Assembly (NCBI GenBank): GCA_030686995.1
Contig: CM060692.1
Coordinates: 126,867,796 to 126,931,795 of the forward strand
DNA: 64,000 nt
Origin: Artemisia argyi
Lineage: Eukaryota > Streptophyta > Magnoliopsida > Asterales > Asteraceae
Direction: 5' to 3'
Below the pieces are notes generated by a model, which had not been told where the DNA came from, did not search any database, and was given only the letters and a program-made list of their open reading frames with translations. Positions 25,691-36,072 of the stretch are shown one piece after another. Made by a program: the position numbers and the translations under genes. Position 1 is the first letter of the stretch. Every line of letters starts with the position of its first letter.

Positions 25691-25874
25691 GTGGTTTTGA
25701 GTCCCTTGATTCACCACTGATTCAACTATCTGCTTTGGTGGTTTTGAGTCGCTTGACTCGCCACTGATTCAACTATCTGCTTTGGTGGTTTTGAGTCGCT
25801 TGATGCACTACTGGTTCAACTATCAGCTTTGGTGGTTTTGAGTCGCTTGACGCGCCACTGGTTCAACTATCTGA
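25691..25874. repeat. 47-bp tandem repeat, about four copies
   Basis: Unit: TTTTGAGTC(C/G)CTTGA followed by CACTG(A/G)TTCAACTATC and TGCTTTGGTGG. A short minus-strand ORF (25535-25717) overlaps its edge but shows no recognisable protein. Confidence 0.85.
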
Positions 25875-26765
25875 GCAAACACGATAGGAATAAAACGCAT
25901 ATCAGATCTTGTAACTTTGTCCCAACCACTCAATTAAAAATAAGGTATAGATTAAACTCTATGAATGGTTTAAAAAGGTACAAGTAACTTTGTCCCAACC
26001 ACCCAATTAAAAATGGAAAAGATAAGCTGAAAAAATCAAATAGACCAACGCGACTACTAGATTAGAAACAACTATATTTTTTGATAATTAGATCTAGGTC
26101 TATTCCCAATTTTAGGCTTTCTTACAATCAATTCTGCATCTTTTATTTGTAACTTTTATTCAACCTTCCAAAGCTATATACATTTCAGATTATTTTTTCA
26201 AACTAGAAAAAAGTAAAGTTTCCAAGGTAGCATTTGCTTTTGGCCAGTTTGGTTATGGTCAATCTAATTTTTAAATCAGTCCCCGCATAATGGGTGCTTA
26301 AAAACATCTAAAAGATGAATTCAAGGATAAAAAACCATTTCAGATGTGAATGCACTTTCAAAAATAATAAAAGATAATACAACATAAAAATGGCTGGCAC
26401 GGTAACATGTCATGAAAGACATTTCGAGTTGTTTTGCAACCTGATGATGTATTAATAAATTAAGGACTAAGATATGCACCAGATAAAGATGCCTGAATGC
26501 ATCAGAAGTGTGTAATCAGGTATTCACAAAAAATCTTGTCATTATAAGATAGCAAGGCGGTATATGAACCTTGAGATTGTTTCAAAGCTTCATTGACAAC
26601 ATCATCAACCCGGTGTAATATCTGCACACATTACATATAGCTTTAGTGAAATCAAAATCAAGGAGCTTGAACCACGTAGCTCAATAACCATGTAAAAGCA
26701 AAGTACCAATCAAGAACAGGGCAAAGTTGGAGTGTTCCTCGCCAGTAATTAGGATCAACCAAACC

Positions 26766-26843
26766 GGTGAGCTGAATACCGAGCCGGACTGGACCGACAA
26801 ACATAGTGAGCTGAATACCGAGCCGGACTGGACCGCCAAACAT
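26766..26843. repeat. 40-bp direct repeat, two copies
   Basis: GTGAGCTGAATACCGAGCC followed by GGACTGGACCG occurs at 26767 and 26807. The opposed ORFs at 26658-26990 and 26727-26933 owe their repeat pattern to it and are not called as genes. Confidence 0.8.
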
Positions 26844-27200
26844 GTCATTGGATCGGGCCTTAGCGGTAGTCTTGGTGCGAGTGTGGTGTTGGTGCGAGCG
26901 GTGGCGTTGGTGAGGAGAGTGTTGAGGAGATAGAAGAAGACCAGATCTAGATTTTGTGGATATTAATTGGGAACGAGTATTGAAAAACATGGGCGGGTCA
27001 ATGAAATATTTGGGTGGAGCGAAATTTAAATTTGGGGAAAATTTTAAGCGGGTTGGGGAAAAGTTAAAATTTGGGATGGATTATTCAAACTCAAGCCTAT
27101 CAAATGAAGTGGTAATTATTTAATGAGTTGAGCTCAACCTTATAAAAGTTTGACTCGAGTTATTGTTGAGTTTTCGAGCTTGTAAGTGATATAGCATATG

Positions 27201-27201
<1 letters not shown>

Positions 27202-27294
<93 letters not shown>
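27202..27294. repeat. (AT)n microsatellite
   Basis: An uninterrupted AT dinucleotide run of about 93 bp inside the CACTA element. Confidence 0.97.
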
Positions 27295-27297
<3 letters not shown>

Positions 27298-27344
27298 ATG
27301 TAAGCGTACTAAGTGTAAATAGTTAATTATAAATGTATCGAGCA

Positions 27345-28640
27345 TGGTTGTCAGGATCCCGATCCTGATCTTAGGATCTTATGATTTTACGATACTGTAA
27401 AGCAAACACGATCCGGATCTTATGTAGGATCTTTGAAAGCTTAAGATCGTATATGAACCCGATCCTGACCATAGGATCTTAGGATTTAATCTGATCCGAT
27501 CTTACTTTTCTCGAACTAGCAAACTAAAAAACTACAAATTTATGAATTGTGTTTTGTAAAATTGAAAAAACAACATGTTATAATCTTCTTATACATTTCA
27601 GAACCATAATTTAGGACAACATTTCAAGGAAACATTTATATAATTTTGTGTTTATGTATATAATAATTTATAAATTTGTATAATATTACAAAAGATACTT
27701 AAAAAATGCCTTATGGTAGGATCTTAAGATCCCGATCCGATATTACGATCTCGATCTTGAAAAGACAAAATCGATCCTAAGTAGGATATGATCCCGATGT
27801 TGAAAACCTTGGTATCGAGATTTTCGAGCCGAAGGTGAACCGAATTCGATTATTAGATTATATTTCAATTTTAATTTGTGTAAGACACACACCTTTACAA
27901 ATAAACCGAGCTTTTTGAGTGATCAAGCTCAAACCGAGTTCAAACTTTCTCGATCCCTGATAACATGATCGGGAGGTCCTTGCATACTTGCTTCTTATTA
28001 GTTTCTGTGACAAACGGTACACCTACCAAGCCGGTGTAACCCATGCATGACCGCCTTTAATAACTTCAAATACAATTCATATAACATTCAATTCACACTA
28101 TATATAACTACTATACACCTACCAAGCCGGTGCAACCCATGCATGACCGGTGATAATGGCTAATTCACATGGGTCATGGGTCATATGCATTAGGTTGTCA
28201 CTGGTCACATTCAATAATGGGTATTTGACATATCATATGGGTCATATGCATTAGGTTATCACTGGTCACATCCATGACTGTTGATCATTGGGTAATTAAC
28301 ATGGGTAACGGGTCATGTGCATTAATATTGGGTTGTAGTGGCATGTCACATATGTTATCGACCAATACATGATTGGTGATCGACAATGGGTAATTAACAT
28401 GGGTCATGGGTCATGTGCATTGGATTTCGTTAAATAAGACAAATACTATACAACATTTTATACGTTTTGTATTTTTTTTACGTTTTAATCCGTTTGTAAC
28501 GTTTTTCGTCCCTTTTTTACCGTTTTCAATCGATTTTGATCGATGTCGCTAGTTTTCGACCGACGTTGACTATTTTCGACAGATTTTGACGGATTTAGAC
28601 CGTTTTAGTCCGACTACGACCGATTGCGACCCTTTTCGAC
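27345..28640. repeat. Region of short degenerate direct repeats in CACTA interior
   Basis: Three successive patterns: about 27350-27800 is rich in AGGATCTTA/GATCCCGATC words; about 28020-28440 repeats ACCTACCAAGCCGGTG and CATGGGTCATGGGTCAT...CACTGGTCAC blocks; about 28480-28640 repeats a ~10-12 bp word like TTTCGACCGAT. No coding sequence is supported. Confidence 0.65.
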
Positions 28641-29091
28641 CGATTTCATCTGTTCTAAGCTTTTCTGAATGTTTTCCTCTATATTAAAACGTTATGAAAC
28701 GTTTAGTACGTTTTCGTACATTTTTGTACGGTTTTTTCATTTCCATACGTCCTTCTCCTTTTTATTCGGGTGATTCGGGTTGAAAATATTTGGCTAACTC
28801 GGGTACGGGGTCGGCCTGATTGACCCGAATAAAGATTAATGGCCGTCAATTTTTGATCTTCTGTTATACATATGGCTAATGATTTGCACACTCAAAAAAG
28901 TTATTTGCACACTCAATGTACAAGCGGTTGAAGCAGTGTGTTTAATACTGTACAAGTATTTAATGCACAGATGGAGTGTCCCAATCAGTTTATAAAGTGT
29001 GCAAATCAATTGCCTTTCACATAAACCATAATTTAACACACTCTAAAAAATCATAACAAATCCCAAATCAAAATCAAAATCAAACTAACTC

Positions 29092-29356
29092 ATGTCGTTT
29101 TATCTTTTTGAAGATAACTGCAAATGTGACAAGCCAGCAATGGTCGTAACATCTTGGACACCATCCAACCCTGCTCGACGTTTCATTTGCTACCAAAATC
29201 GATGGGTAAGTTATCAGATACATTTAGTTTAAAGATTATTAAGTTTAATGTTTAATATACTACGTTTTTTTTTTATTTTAGAAACCGGGTACGAAGAAAA
29301 GTGAACAATTTGATTGGTATGATCCAAACATTAAACTTCAAAGAGACATAACATAA
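29092..29356 (+). CDS. Small GRF-type zinc-finger protein, two exons, CACTA cargo
   Basis: Exon 1 at 29092-29205 encodes CKCDKPAMVVTSWTPSNPAR then RFICYQNRW, the start pattern of a GRF zinc finger (CxC...TSxTxxNPxRxFxxC). A GTAAGT donor at 29206 and TTTATTTTAG acceptor ending at 29281 give a 76-bp intron. Exon 2 (29282-29356) encodes a short tail with the FDWYDP motif and a TAA stop, for 62 residues in all. GRF fingers bind single-stranded nucleic acid in some proteins; here only the finger remains. The glycine usually following CxC is replaced by D and a GGC-type segment is missing, so it may be a decayed or captured fragment. It lies 0.4 kb upstream of the acidic ORF. Confidence 0.65.
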
Positions 29357-29656
29357 GTTTTCTTCGAGTCACGGTCAAACTTATCTTCCCTTGGGTCAAA
29401 ACCCGATCCCAAATCATTGTTGAAAATATTGAGTGTGGAAGTTTATTATTCATAAAGCATGAGATACAAGTAGTTATTGGATCAACTCATTGAACTTAGT
29501 AAGTCAAGAATTGGTAAAAGGAAAGTGGAGACAGTCAATTCCTTATCTTTAGGAACAGTTTTAAAATATCTTCAATTCACAGTATGATTTAGGCGCCTTT
29601 GGTCGATCCCTTTTCCTGCCAAAAGTCTTGGGAACCGTTCATATACCTCTCCAGCC

Positions 29657-29664
29657 TATTTATA
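29657..29664 (+). promoter_or_regulatory. Predicted TATA box upstream of the acidic ORF
   Basis: TATTTATA lies 69 bp before the ATG at 29733, followed by an A/C-rich leader (ACACACACAAACACA) typical of plant 5' untranslated regions. Confidence 0.45.
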
Positions 29665-29732
29665 CCTCTCTATTGTAAATATACCAAATAACACACACAA
29701 ACACATATTCACTTTCAAAGAAAACTTCAACA

Positions 29733-30245
29733 ATGGAAGCCAATGGTAACTTTCAAAATGATACAGAAGAATACGAGTGGGTATTAAACAACAGTTTGCT
29801 ATGGGACGCAGTGTTTAATCATTTTGGGTATGATCCCGTTTATGAATATGGGTCGTATAGGCAGGTAGATACGTGGATGAGGTCAATAATTTTGAAATGG
29901 CTGCATAGACAAGACTTTTACTGGGATGAGCGTTGGGGGCTGAATGATGTGGAGGTGGAGGAAGAATATGAAGAGGATGAGGAGGATCAACAGGATGCGC
30001 AGCAAAATGTGGTGGAGCAGCAAAATGAAGAGGATGCACAGTAAAATGTGGTGGAGGAGCAAAATGAAGAGGATCAGCAGCAAAATGTGATGGAGCATCA
30101 AAATGTGGTGGAGCATCAAAACCAAGGGGGTCAACAAGATGGGTTTGGATTTGCAGACCCGTTAAATCTGGAAAACAGGATTACCGATCTTGAAATTAAG
30201 TTTCAATATCTCCTGGAAAGGAAAAGGATGCAACGCAGGGAGTAG
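29733..30245 (+). pseudogene. Acidic Q/E-repeat protein with one nonsense codon, CACTA cargo
   Basis: One frame runs from ATG 29733 to TAG 30243-30245, with a single in-frame TAA at 30042-30044 where the repeat elsewhere has CAA. The N-terminal ~70 residues are W/Y-rich (EYEWVLNNSLLWDAVF, WMRSIILKWLHRQDFYWDE). An acidic stretch and a tandem QQN-V-V/M-E-Q/H repeat follow, then a short coiled-coil-like end (LENRITDLEIKFQYLLE). I do not recognise the family. A good TATA box and leader precede it, and it reads with the larger ORF downstream. Either a pseudogene by one C-to-T change or two shorter products. Confidence 0.55.
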
Positions 30246-30932
30246 AGCGCTCTGGTTTTAACAAGTTGGTGTGAAATGGGGTGAAGCAGTTTTTAATAAT
30301 GATGTTTTTATGTTTCTAGTATCTTTAGTATTTAGGTAGGATAATTAATTATGTTTATGTTTGCAGCTTTTATGAATGGTTGTATCTTTGAAAAAATATC
30401 AATGAAAATTTTGAGACCTTGTATGGTTGCTTGTGATATCAAACTGTCAAAGGTGTGTTTGGTTTCTTGGATAAAAGCAGTATGTCAAATTGTTAAAATC
30501 CATAAATGATTTGTTAATGTTGCTAGTTATAGATAGTATTGCTAAGTGTAATTGATGATGTGATTATTGTGATTCGGGTAATGAGTTAGGTTTTGTGTTT
30601 TTGGGACTAATATTTTGCAGGATAAGCTGAGAAAAGTGCTGGAGTCCTGAAAAATAAGCCGTTTCGAGTGGAAACTGACTTAGTGTTGCTAGGCATATTT
30701 TAGTGCTGCTAAGCCTAACTTAGTCCGGCTAAGGGTTGTTCTGCTATTTTTGAGAGTGCAGGGTACTGTTTTAGAAATATGAACGGTTAAGGGTTTGTAC
30801 ACTTCAATCATTCACAGTTTCACACAAATGTTTTTATCCGATCAAAACTCTATCAAACATAAAACCACTGCTTGATTTTATCAATTAATTGCAATTCCCA
30901 GCAAAACCCTACACAAATTTTCAAATTTCACA

Positions 30933-33021
30933 ATGTTGACTCTGTCTTTTTCCAACAAGCATAACATGATTGCATTCTTGCAAAAGCCCACCAAGGAGAA
31001 TGAAGAGTTCACTGAAGTTGTTGATTTTCTCAATGCTACTCATATTAGGTATGCATTAACAGTTAACCCTACTGTATATGTTTCCAACATCAAACAGTTT
31101 TGGGCTACTGCAAAGGTCAAAACTATTGATGAGGAAGTACAGATTTACGCCCGTGTGGATGGGCAGAAGATTATTGTTATAGAGGCATCTGTTAGAGAAG
31201 TTATTCATCTAGGAGATGTTAATGGAATTGAGAATCTTCCAGACTCCACAATTTTTGAAAACCTTCAAGAGATGGGGTATGTAAGAAAAAATGATTCTTT
31301 GAAATTTAATAAAGGTGGCTTTCCCCCACAGTGGAAATTCTTAATTCACACTTTGTTGCAGTGTCTTAGCCCAAAGACTACTGGTTGGAATGAGTTTAGT
31401 AGTAACATGGCTTCTGCCCTTATATGTTTGGCAAAAAATAAAGAAAAATTCAATTTTTGATCATGTGGTTAAAGCCTTGGATAATTCTTCAAACCAACAT
31501 TACTTATATCCAAGATTTCTGCAACTTCTTATGGACAAACAGTTTACAAATAAGAAAGTTCACGACAAGGTTTATCCAGTTCACTCTCATATTAAAAAGG
31601 TCTTTTCTAACATGAAGAGAAAGGGTAAGGACTTTCCTGTCATAGGTAAACCATTGTTTCAAGCAATGTTGGAACTAGGTCAACATAAGAAGGGTGAAGG
31701 TTCAAGAACTTATAATGAATCAAGTTCCAATGGAACTGATTCAGGTGAAGGAAACCGCAGGTGCCAAGAAACCAAGGGGGGCAATGCTAGTGATGAGGAT
31801 AAAAGTGGTGAGGAAGAGATGGAACTTGTTAAAGAATTGATGGTTAAATATACCAAACTTAAAAAAGAGGTTCTTGGCCTAAAACAAATCACAAATACTC
31901 AGGGGGATGTAATTACAGGTTTGAAGCTGAGGGTTAAGCAATTGAGAGGTCAGAAGGGGTCAAGAACCAGGTCATTCAAAAGACGGAAAAAAGTGGGCAC
32001 AAGACAAAGGATTAGTTCATCTGAAAGCATAAGTTTGGGGGAGGATGATCCCAAACAGGGGAGGAATGAAACCAAGGATTCAGGGGAAGCTATGGAAAAT
32101 TTTGATAGTGTTGCTGTTGGTGATGACATTGGTGTGGTTATGGATGTGGATTCTGCTGAGAATGATGATGAGTATATGGTTGCTGATAATCAAGGTAATG
32201 AGGTTGTTATGGAAGCAGCAATCAAAAGCATGGGAGATTCTACTGCTGGTGCAACTGCAGAAATTGCCAAGAAGGATACTACTGCTGAGGAAAATGTTCC
32301 TATTGCTAGTGATGATGAGGAAACTTTGGCTGAAGCAATGATTCTATTGAAGACACGATTTAAACAAGCAGTGCCACAATCACCACTACCAACAGAACAA
32401 TCACAACCACCACCACAACAACCAAGAGTACCTGTCAAAGGTGTGGTGATTAGAGAACCAACTCAACAAATCAAGAAGAGAGTACAAGAGCCAAGTTATA
32501 AGGGCAAAGGCAAAGGTATTATGGTTGAAGAGCCTAAGCATGATCCTTTAAAGGATCTTCCTTTTGAGTACTGGCCCAAACCCAAGCAACTTGAAGTAGA
32601 TGGAGCTGCTGCAAGAAAATTGGCTGCTTTGTTTGCAGAGGAGAATCAGATGGTACTTGAACAAAGAAGGAAACACACGGAAGCTGAGGCTAAAATAAAA
32701 GCACTCTTGGATTCTTGGGATGAAGAAAGGATTAAAGGTGATGCCGATATTGCACTGATGAAACAAATAAAAGAAGAAATGCAAGAGTACACTCAAGAAC
32801 AAAAAGATGAATGGAAGAGGAATTATGAAGCTGAGAGGAAGAAATTTTATCTCAATCAAAGAAAGAAGAGAAAAGTGCTCAATCGTCCAACAGTTAAGCA
32901 AAAGAGGAAGTACTATGAGTACTATCTAAACAATATGAAGGGTTGCAAGCTTGTTCAATTAAAGCGATACTCAGATGATGAGATCTTCAAAATGTATGGA
33001 AGAGCCAAGAACTCAATGTAA
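30933..33021 (+). pseudogene. Large CACTA cargo ORF of an Asteraceae-amplified family, one +1 frame change
   Basis: Two overlapping frames (30933-31460, 175 aa; 31390-33021, 543 aa) make one protein of about 695 residues. Frame 1 ends KFNF-stop at a T-run (31455-31459) and the sense continues at once in the +1 frame (DHVVKALDN). N-terminal ~250 residues: a conserved globular region (NMIAFL, YALTVNPTVYVSNIKQFWAT, PQWKFLIHTLLQCLSP, WNEFSSNMASALICLA, YPRFLQLLM). Then an acidic, repeat-poor linker, a P/Q-rich segment (PPPQQPRVPVKG), a K/E coiled coil, and a basic end (LNRPTVKQKRKYYEYYLNNM). I recall many copies of this architecture in Asteraceae annotations with no agreed function. The open length suggests recent or ongoing constraint. 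The reading is broken unless +1 shifting occurs. Confidence 0.6.
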
Positions 33022-33137
33022 CTATTTTGAATGTATTGGTCACATATAATACCCTTATAATGTGGCCATAAACATCATTTAGATACACATTTCTGATATG
33101 GTGTGACTATTGTAAAGCCTATAGTTACAATGTGACT

Positions 33138-33168
<31 letters not shown>

Positions 33169-33842
33169 TGTTTTTTTTGTAAAGCCTATAGTCACATGAT
33201 CGTGATTCAATTAAGTGTGACTATACACATTAGGATTTAGCAAGCAAACACACACTAAACTTTAGACACACATATTAACCAACTTGACCATATGTATCGA
33301 ATTTTCGTTACACTTAATCATGTTTCTATGTTTTAGTGTGACCATATATGACATTTGGTCATACTCTTCAAGTGTGTGACATATATTTGTCACTCTTAAA
33401 TGCATATCGTGACTAACGTTTCAAACTAAATTTTTAGTTGTCACACATTTCAAATTCATATGTGGCTAACTATTCAGCAAAGAATACCAGTCACGTTTAT
33501 ATAATGTGTGACAAACTTGACTATATAATTTAGCCACATACACAAGTACTTCATGTGACCATATATCTTTTTTAGTCACACTGTTCAATTGTGTGACATA
33601 TATTTGTCACATATGTATATCTATAGTGTGACTAATGTTTCGAGCTGATTTGTATCAGTCACACGTCCCGAATTACAAGTGACTAAAATGTCAAAAAATA
33701 TTTACCAGTTACCCTCTAGTCACATATATACACCCATGTGTGACATATATTTTACGAAATGGTCACACAAGTCGGATCAAGTGTGGATGTTTATTTAAGG
33801 CTGGTACATTTAGTCACGTAAATATTTAAGGCTGTACTAGTG
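33022..33842. repeat. CACTA right subterminal repeat region
   Basis: Starts at the stop codon of the cargo ORF. It contains many TGTGACTA/AGTCACA words in both directions, a (TTTA)n stretch at about 33137-33165, and the terminal GGCTGTACTAGTG. It mirrors the left subterminal region. Confidence 0.75.
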
Positions 33843-33845
33843 TTC
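33843..33845. repeat. CACTA target duplication TTC (right)
   Basis: Pairs with 23947-23949. Confidence 0.8.
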
Positions 33846-35903
33846 TCAAGATCTGATAGAAGTTGGTATTGATCTATCTTATGTGGCATTTGGTAGGCTA
33901 CTTCATCGGTTTCGTCCTTGAATCTGACTATCCCTAAAGATGTGTCATAACTCAGTTTAGAGGCTTCAATGAATGGCTTTCCAAACACTACTTGAGTTAG
34001 GCAACTATCCATTACCGTACGAATATCTTCTACAATCACAAAGTCGGTAAAATATGTGAAATTTCCTACAAGCACATGTAATCCCTTTACTCTTCCTACA
34101 AAGTTACTCATCCAACCATTATCGGGAAATACCTTAGGTCCGATTTGCTTCTTGATTATCCAATTATAGTGGAGCCTAGTCATAAGGTTTATAGGAGATT
34201 TAAGATCGATCTAGGCTTTCCACACATGCACATGCCCAATGTTGCATGGTATGTTGATATTATAGGGGTCACCTGCTTTGATGATTGGTGAACCTAGGAC
34301 GTAAGGTGTCTCGGGGTCATCGAATAAATCCTTATGGTATTCCCGTTCTTCCTTGGTAGGTAACCCATCGAAGTATTCCTCTACATTTTCTACTTCCTCT
34401 ACCTTCCCTTCCTTATTATCCTCCTTCTTAGATTCACTATCAATTCCAACCCCATCTACATCATCTTCTTCCCTATCCTTATCGATTGGCTTAATAGTGA
34501 CAACATTGACAAAGTGGACATGCTTGGATGATGAGGGATCCTTAACTTGGGTTCCACTATTAGTGTTCCTAGTGTCCCTATTTGGCGTGGTCAACACTTG
34601 ATTGTTAAGAGCTTACAACAAGTTGTCAATTTTATTGGTCATCTCTGTTTGTTGTTGATTGAATTCGGATTCAAACTTAGCTATACGAGCTTCTTGAAAT
34701 GCCATAAATTTAGACATCAACCCTTCAAGATTATTGGTACTACCATAGTTGTTGGAAGGATTGTTGTTGAAAGTACGTTAGGAGATGAACCGTTTGATTG
34801 GTAGCGATTAGGTGGATTGGAGGAATTGTTTTGGGGTGCGTTTTGGCTTTGTTTCCACCTAAACTTTGGGTGATTTTTCCAAGAGGGGTTGTATGAATCA
34901 CCGTAAGGGTTTGGCTCGGGTTTGAAAGTGTACCACTTGTCTCCCGCTCCGTCGTTGCGCGAGGATGCGTAATCCGCAAAAGCTTGTTCGGGGAGTTCCA
35001 TACAATCACGAAAGTCGTGGGGACCACTACATAATTTGCATAAAGAAGTGATTTTGTTCACTTGGCTTGAGGGTTTAGGAGCTTCATAAGATTTCATAGG
35101 AAACTTGACTTGGTCTTCAAGTTCCATGATCCTACGGTCGGGAGTGCTTGAATTGTTCGAAGGCAAAGATATTGCCTTGACCGTTTTGTTCAAATCACGG
35201 GGATCATTCCAACTTTCGTTGTCATAGAGAGCAAGATCTTCTATGAGTTCCCATGATTATTTCGCACTTCGATCACGTAGCTTGCCACCGGCCGCTTGGT
35301 CAATGGGTTGCCTCGTGGAGTGATTGATGTGGTCATAGAAGATATGGACTTGGAGCCAAAGATCTATGCCATGATGAGGGACTTTTTGGAGTAAGTCCTT
35401 GAAACGAGTCCATGCTTCATAGAGAGTTTCACCTTGACGTTGTTGGAAAATCAAGATGTCATTTCTTAGCTTGGTGGTTCTCCCAGGTAGGAAAAATTGA
35501 GCAAGAAAACGAGTGGTGAGATCATCCCAAGAGGTGTTGGAACATCAAGATGTCATTGACTAGCTTGGTTACGTAGAGAGGATTGGAAGAGACGCAATTG
35601 GGTCATCTCTCGAGTTTCAACATCAAGATCTATGGAATCTAAGATTTTGAGGAAATCCTTGAAATGTTGATTAGGATCTTCGGAACGAAGTCCATGGAAT
35701 GCACATCCGCTTTGCACCAACCGGATGGTGTCAGATCGCAAGGGAGACACATTGGCTCCTTGAGTGAGCTCAATGGTGTTTCGATAGCCTTGGTGGCTAG
35801 GACGGGAGTACTCTCCTAAAGTGCAGGGTCTAGGAGGTTGGTTTGGTTGTGGTGGGTTTTGTTGTGGTGGGTTGACGGGATCAAAGAGATTACCACCTTC
35901 CAT
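33845..35903 (-). pseudogene. gag: Gypsy 1 gag plus retropepsin-like domain, degraded
   Basis: Starts at ATG 35903 with MEGGNLFDP and a P/Q-rich head. A retrotransposon gag capsid domain follows (35903-35257, in two frames, with motifs RSDTIRLVQ, FHGLRSEDPNQHFKDFL and EAWTRFKDLLQKVPHHG), then a CCHC-like knuckle CKLCSGPHDFRDC (about 35075), a Q/N-rich spacer, an acidic segment (34597-34211), and a retropepsin-like fold (34210-33845). A TAG at 34211-34213 interrupts just before IDLKSPINLM, where an active protease would have D-T/S-G. Frameshifts near 35500, 35230 and 34700 also break it. The C-terminus lies beyond the CACTA insertion at 23949-23775. Gag would form the particle; the protease-like part cannot be catalytic as read. 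Confidence 0.8.
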
Positions 35904-36054
35904 GATGGCAGATGGTAATGGTTACGAAAAATGGAACAAAGAAAAAGATAGACTAAAGAAACCTATAAAAATAAAATAAAAATCTTACTAGAAAGGAATC
36001 TAGCAAGTAGACCTAATAAAGAAAATTTTCAACCTAAACAATAACTATTCCCTT

Positions 36055-36072
36055 GCAATGGCACCAAAAACT
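36055..36072 (-). other. Primer binding site of gypsy 1 (tRNA-Asp type)
   Basis: The minus strand reads AGTTTTTGGTGCCATTGC right after the 5' LTR. It matches the plant tRNA-Asp primer site TGGCGCCGTTGC except for two transitions. Gypsy 2 has the better-preserved form. Confidence 0.72.

Larger units (their letters stand above)
23950..33842. mobile_element. Non-autonomous CACTA (En/Spm-like) transposon with cargo ORFs
   Basis: 9893 bp. The left end is CACTGGTACAAAAAG; the right end read inward is CACTAGTACAGCC. Both ends are flanked by TTC. Subterminal regions (about 23970-24970 and 33040-33840) are filled with repeated TGTGTGAC, AGTCACAC and TGGCCACA motifs in both directions, as expected for transposase-binding subterminal repeats of CACTA elements. 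No TNPD- or TNPA-like transposase is seen. The interior instead carries a GRF zinc-finger gene, an acidic repeat ORF and a large ORF, all on the plus strand, besides several tandem repeats. It sits inside the gag/protease-like ORF of gypsy 1. Confidence 0.88.

Noticed and set aside
26658..26990. Overlapping ORFs on both strands around 26.7-27.0 kb
   Set aside because: Their repeated peptide comes from a 40-bp direct repeat. There is no start context, splice signal or known motif.
32045..32341. Plus-strand ORF rich in L/W/M inside the large cargo ORF
   Set aside because: It is an alternative frame of the acidic GAT/GAA-rich linker of 31390-33021.
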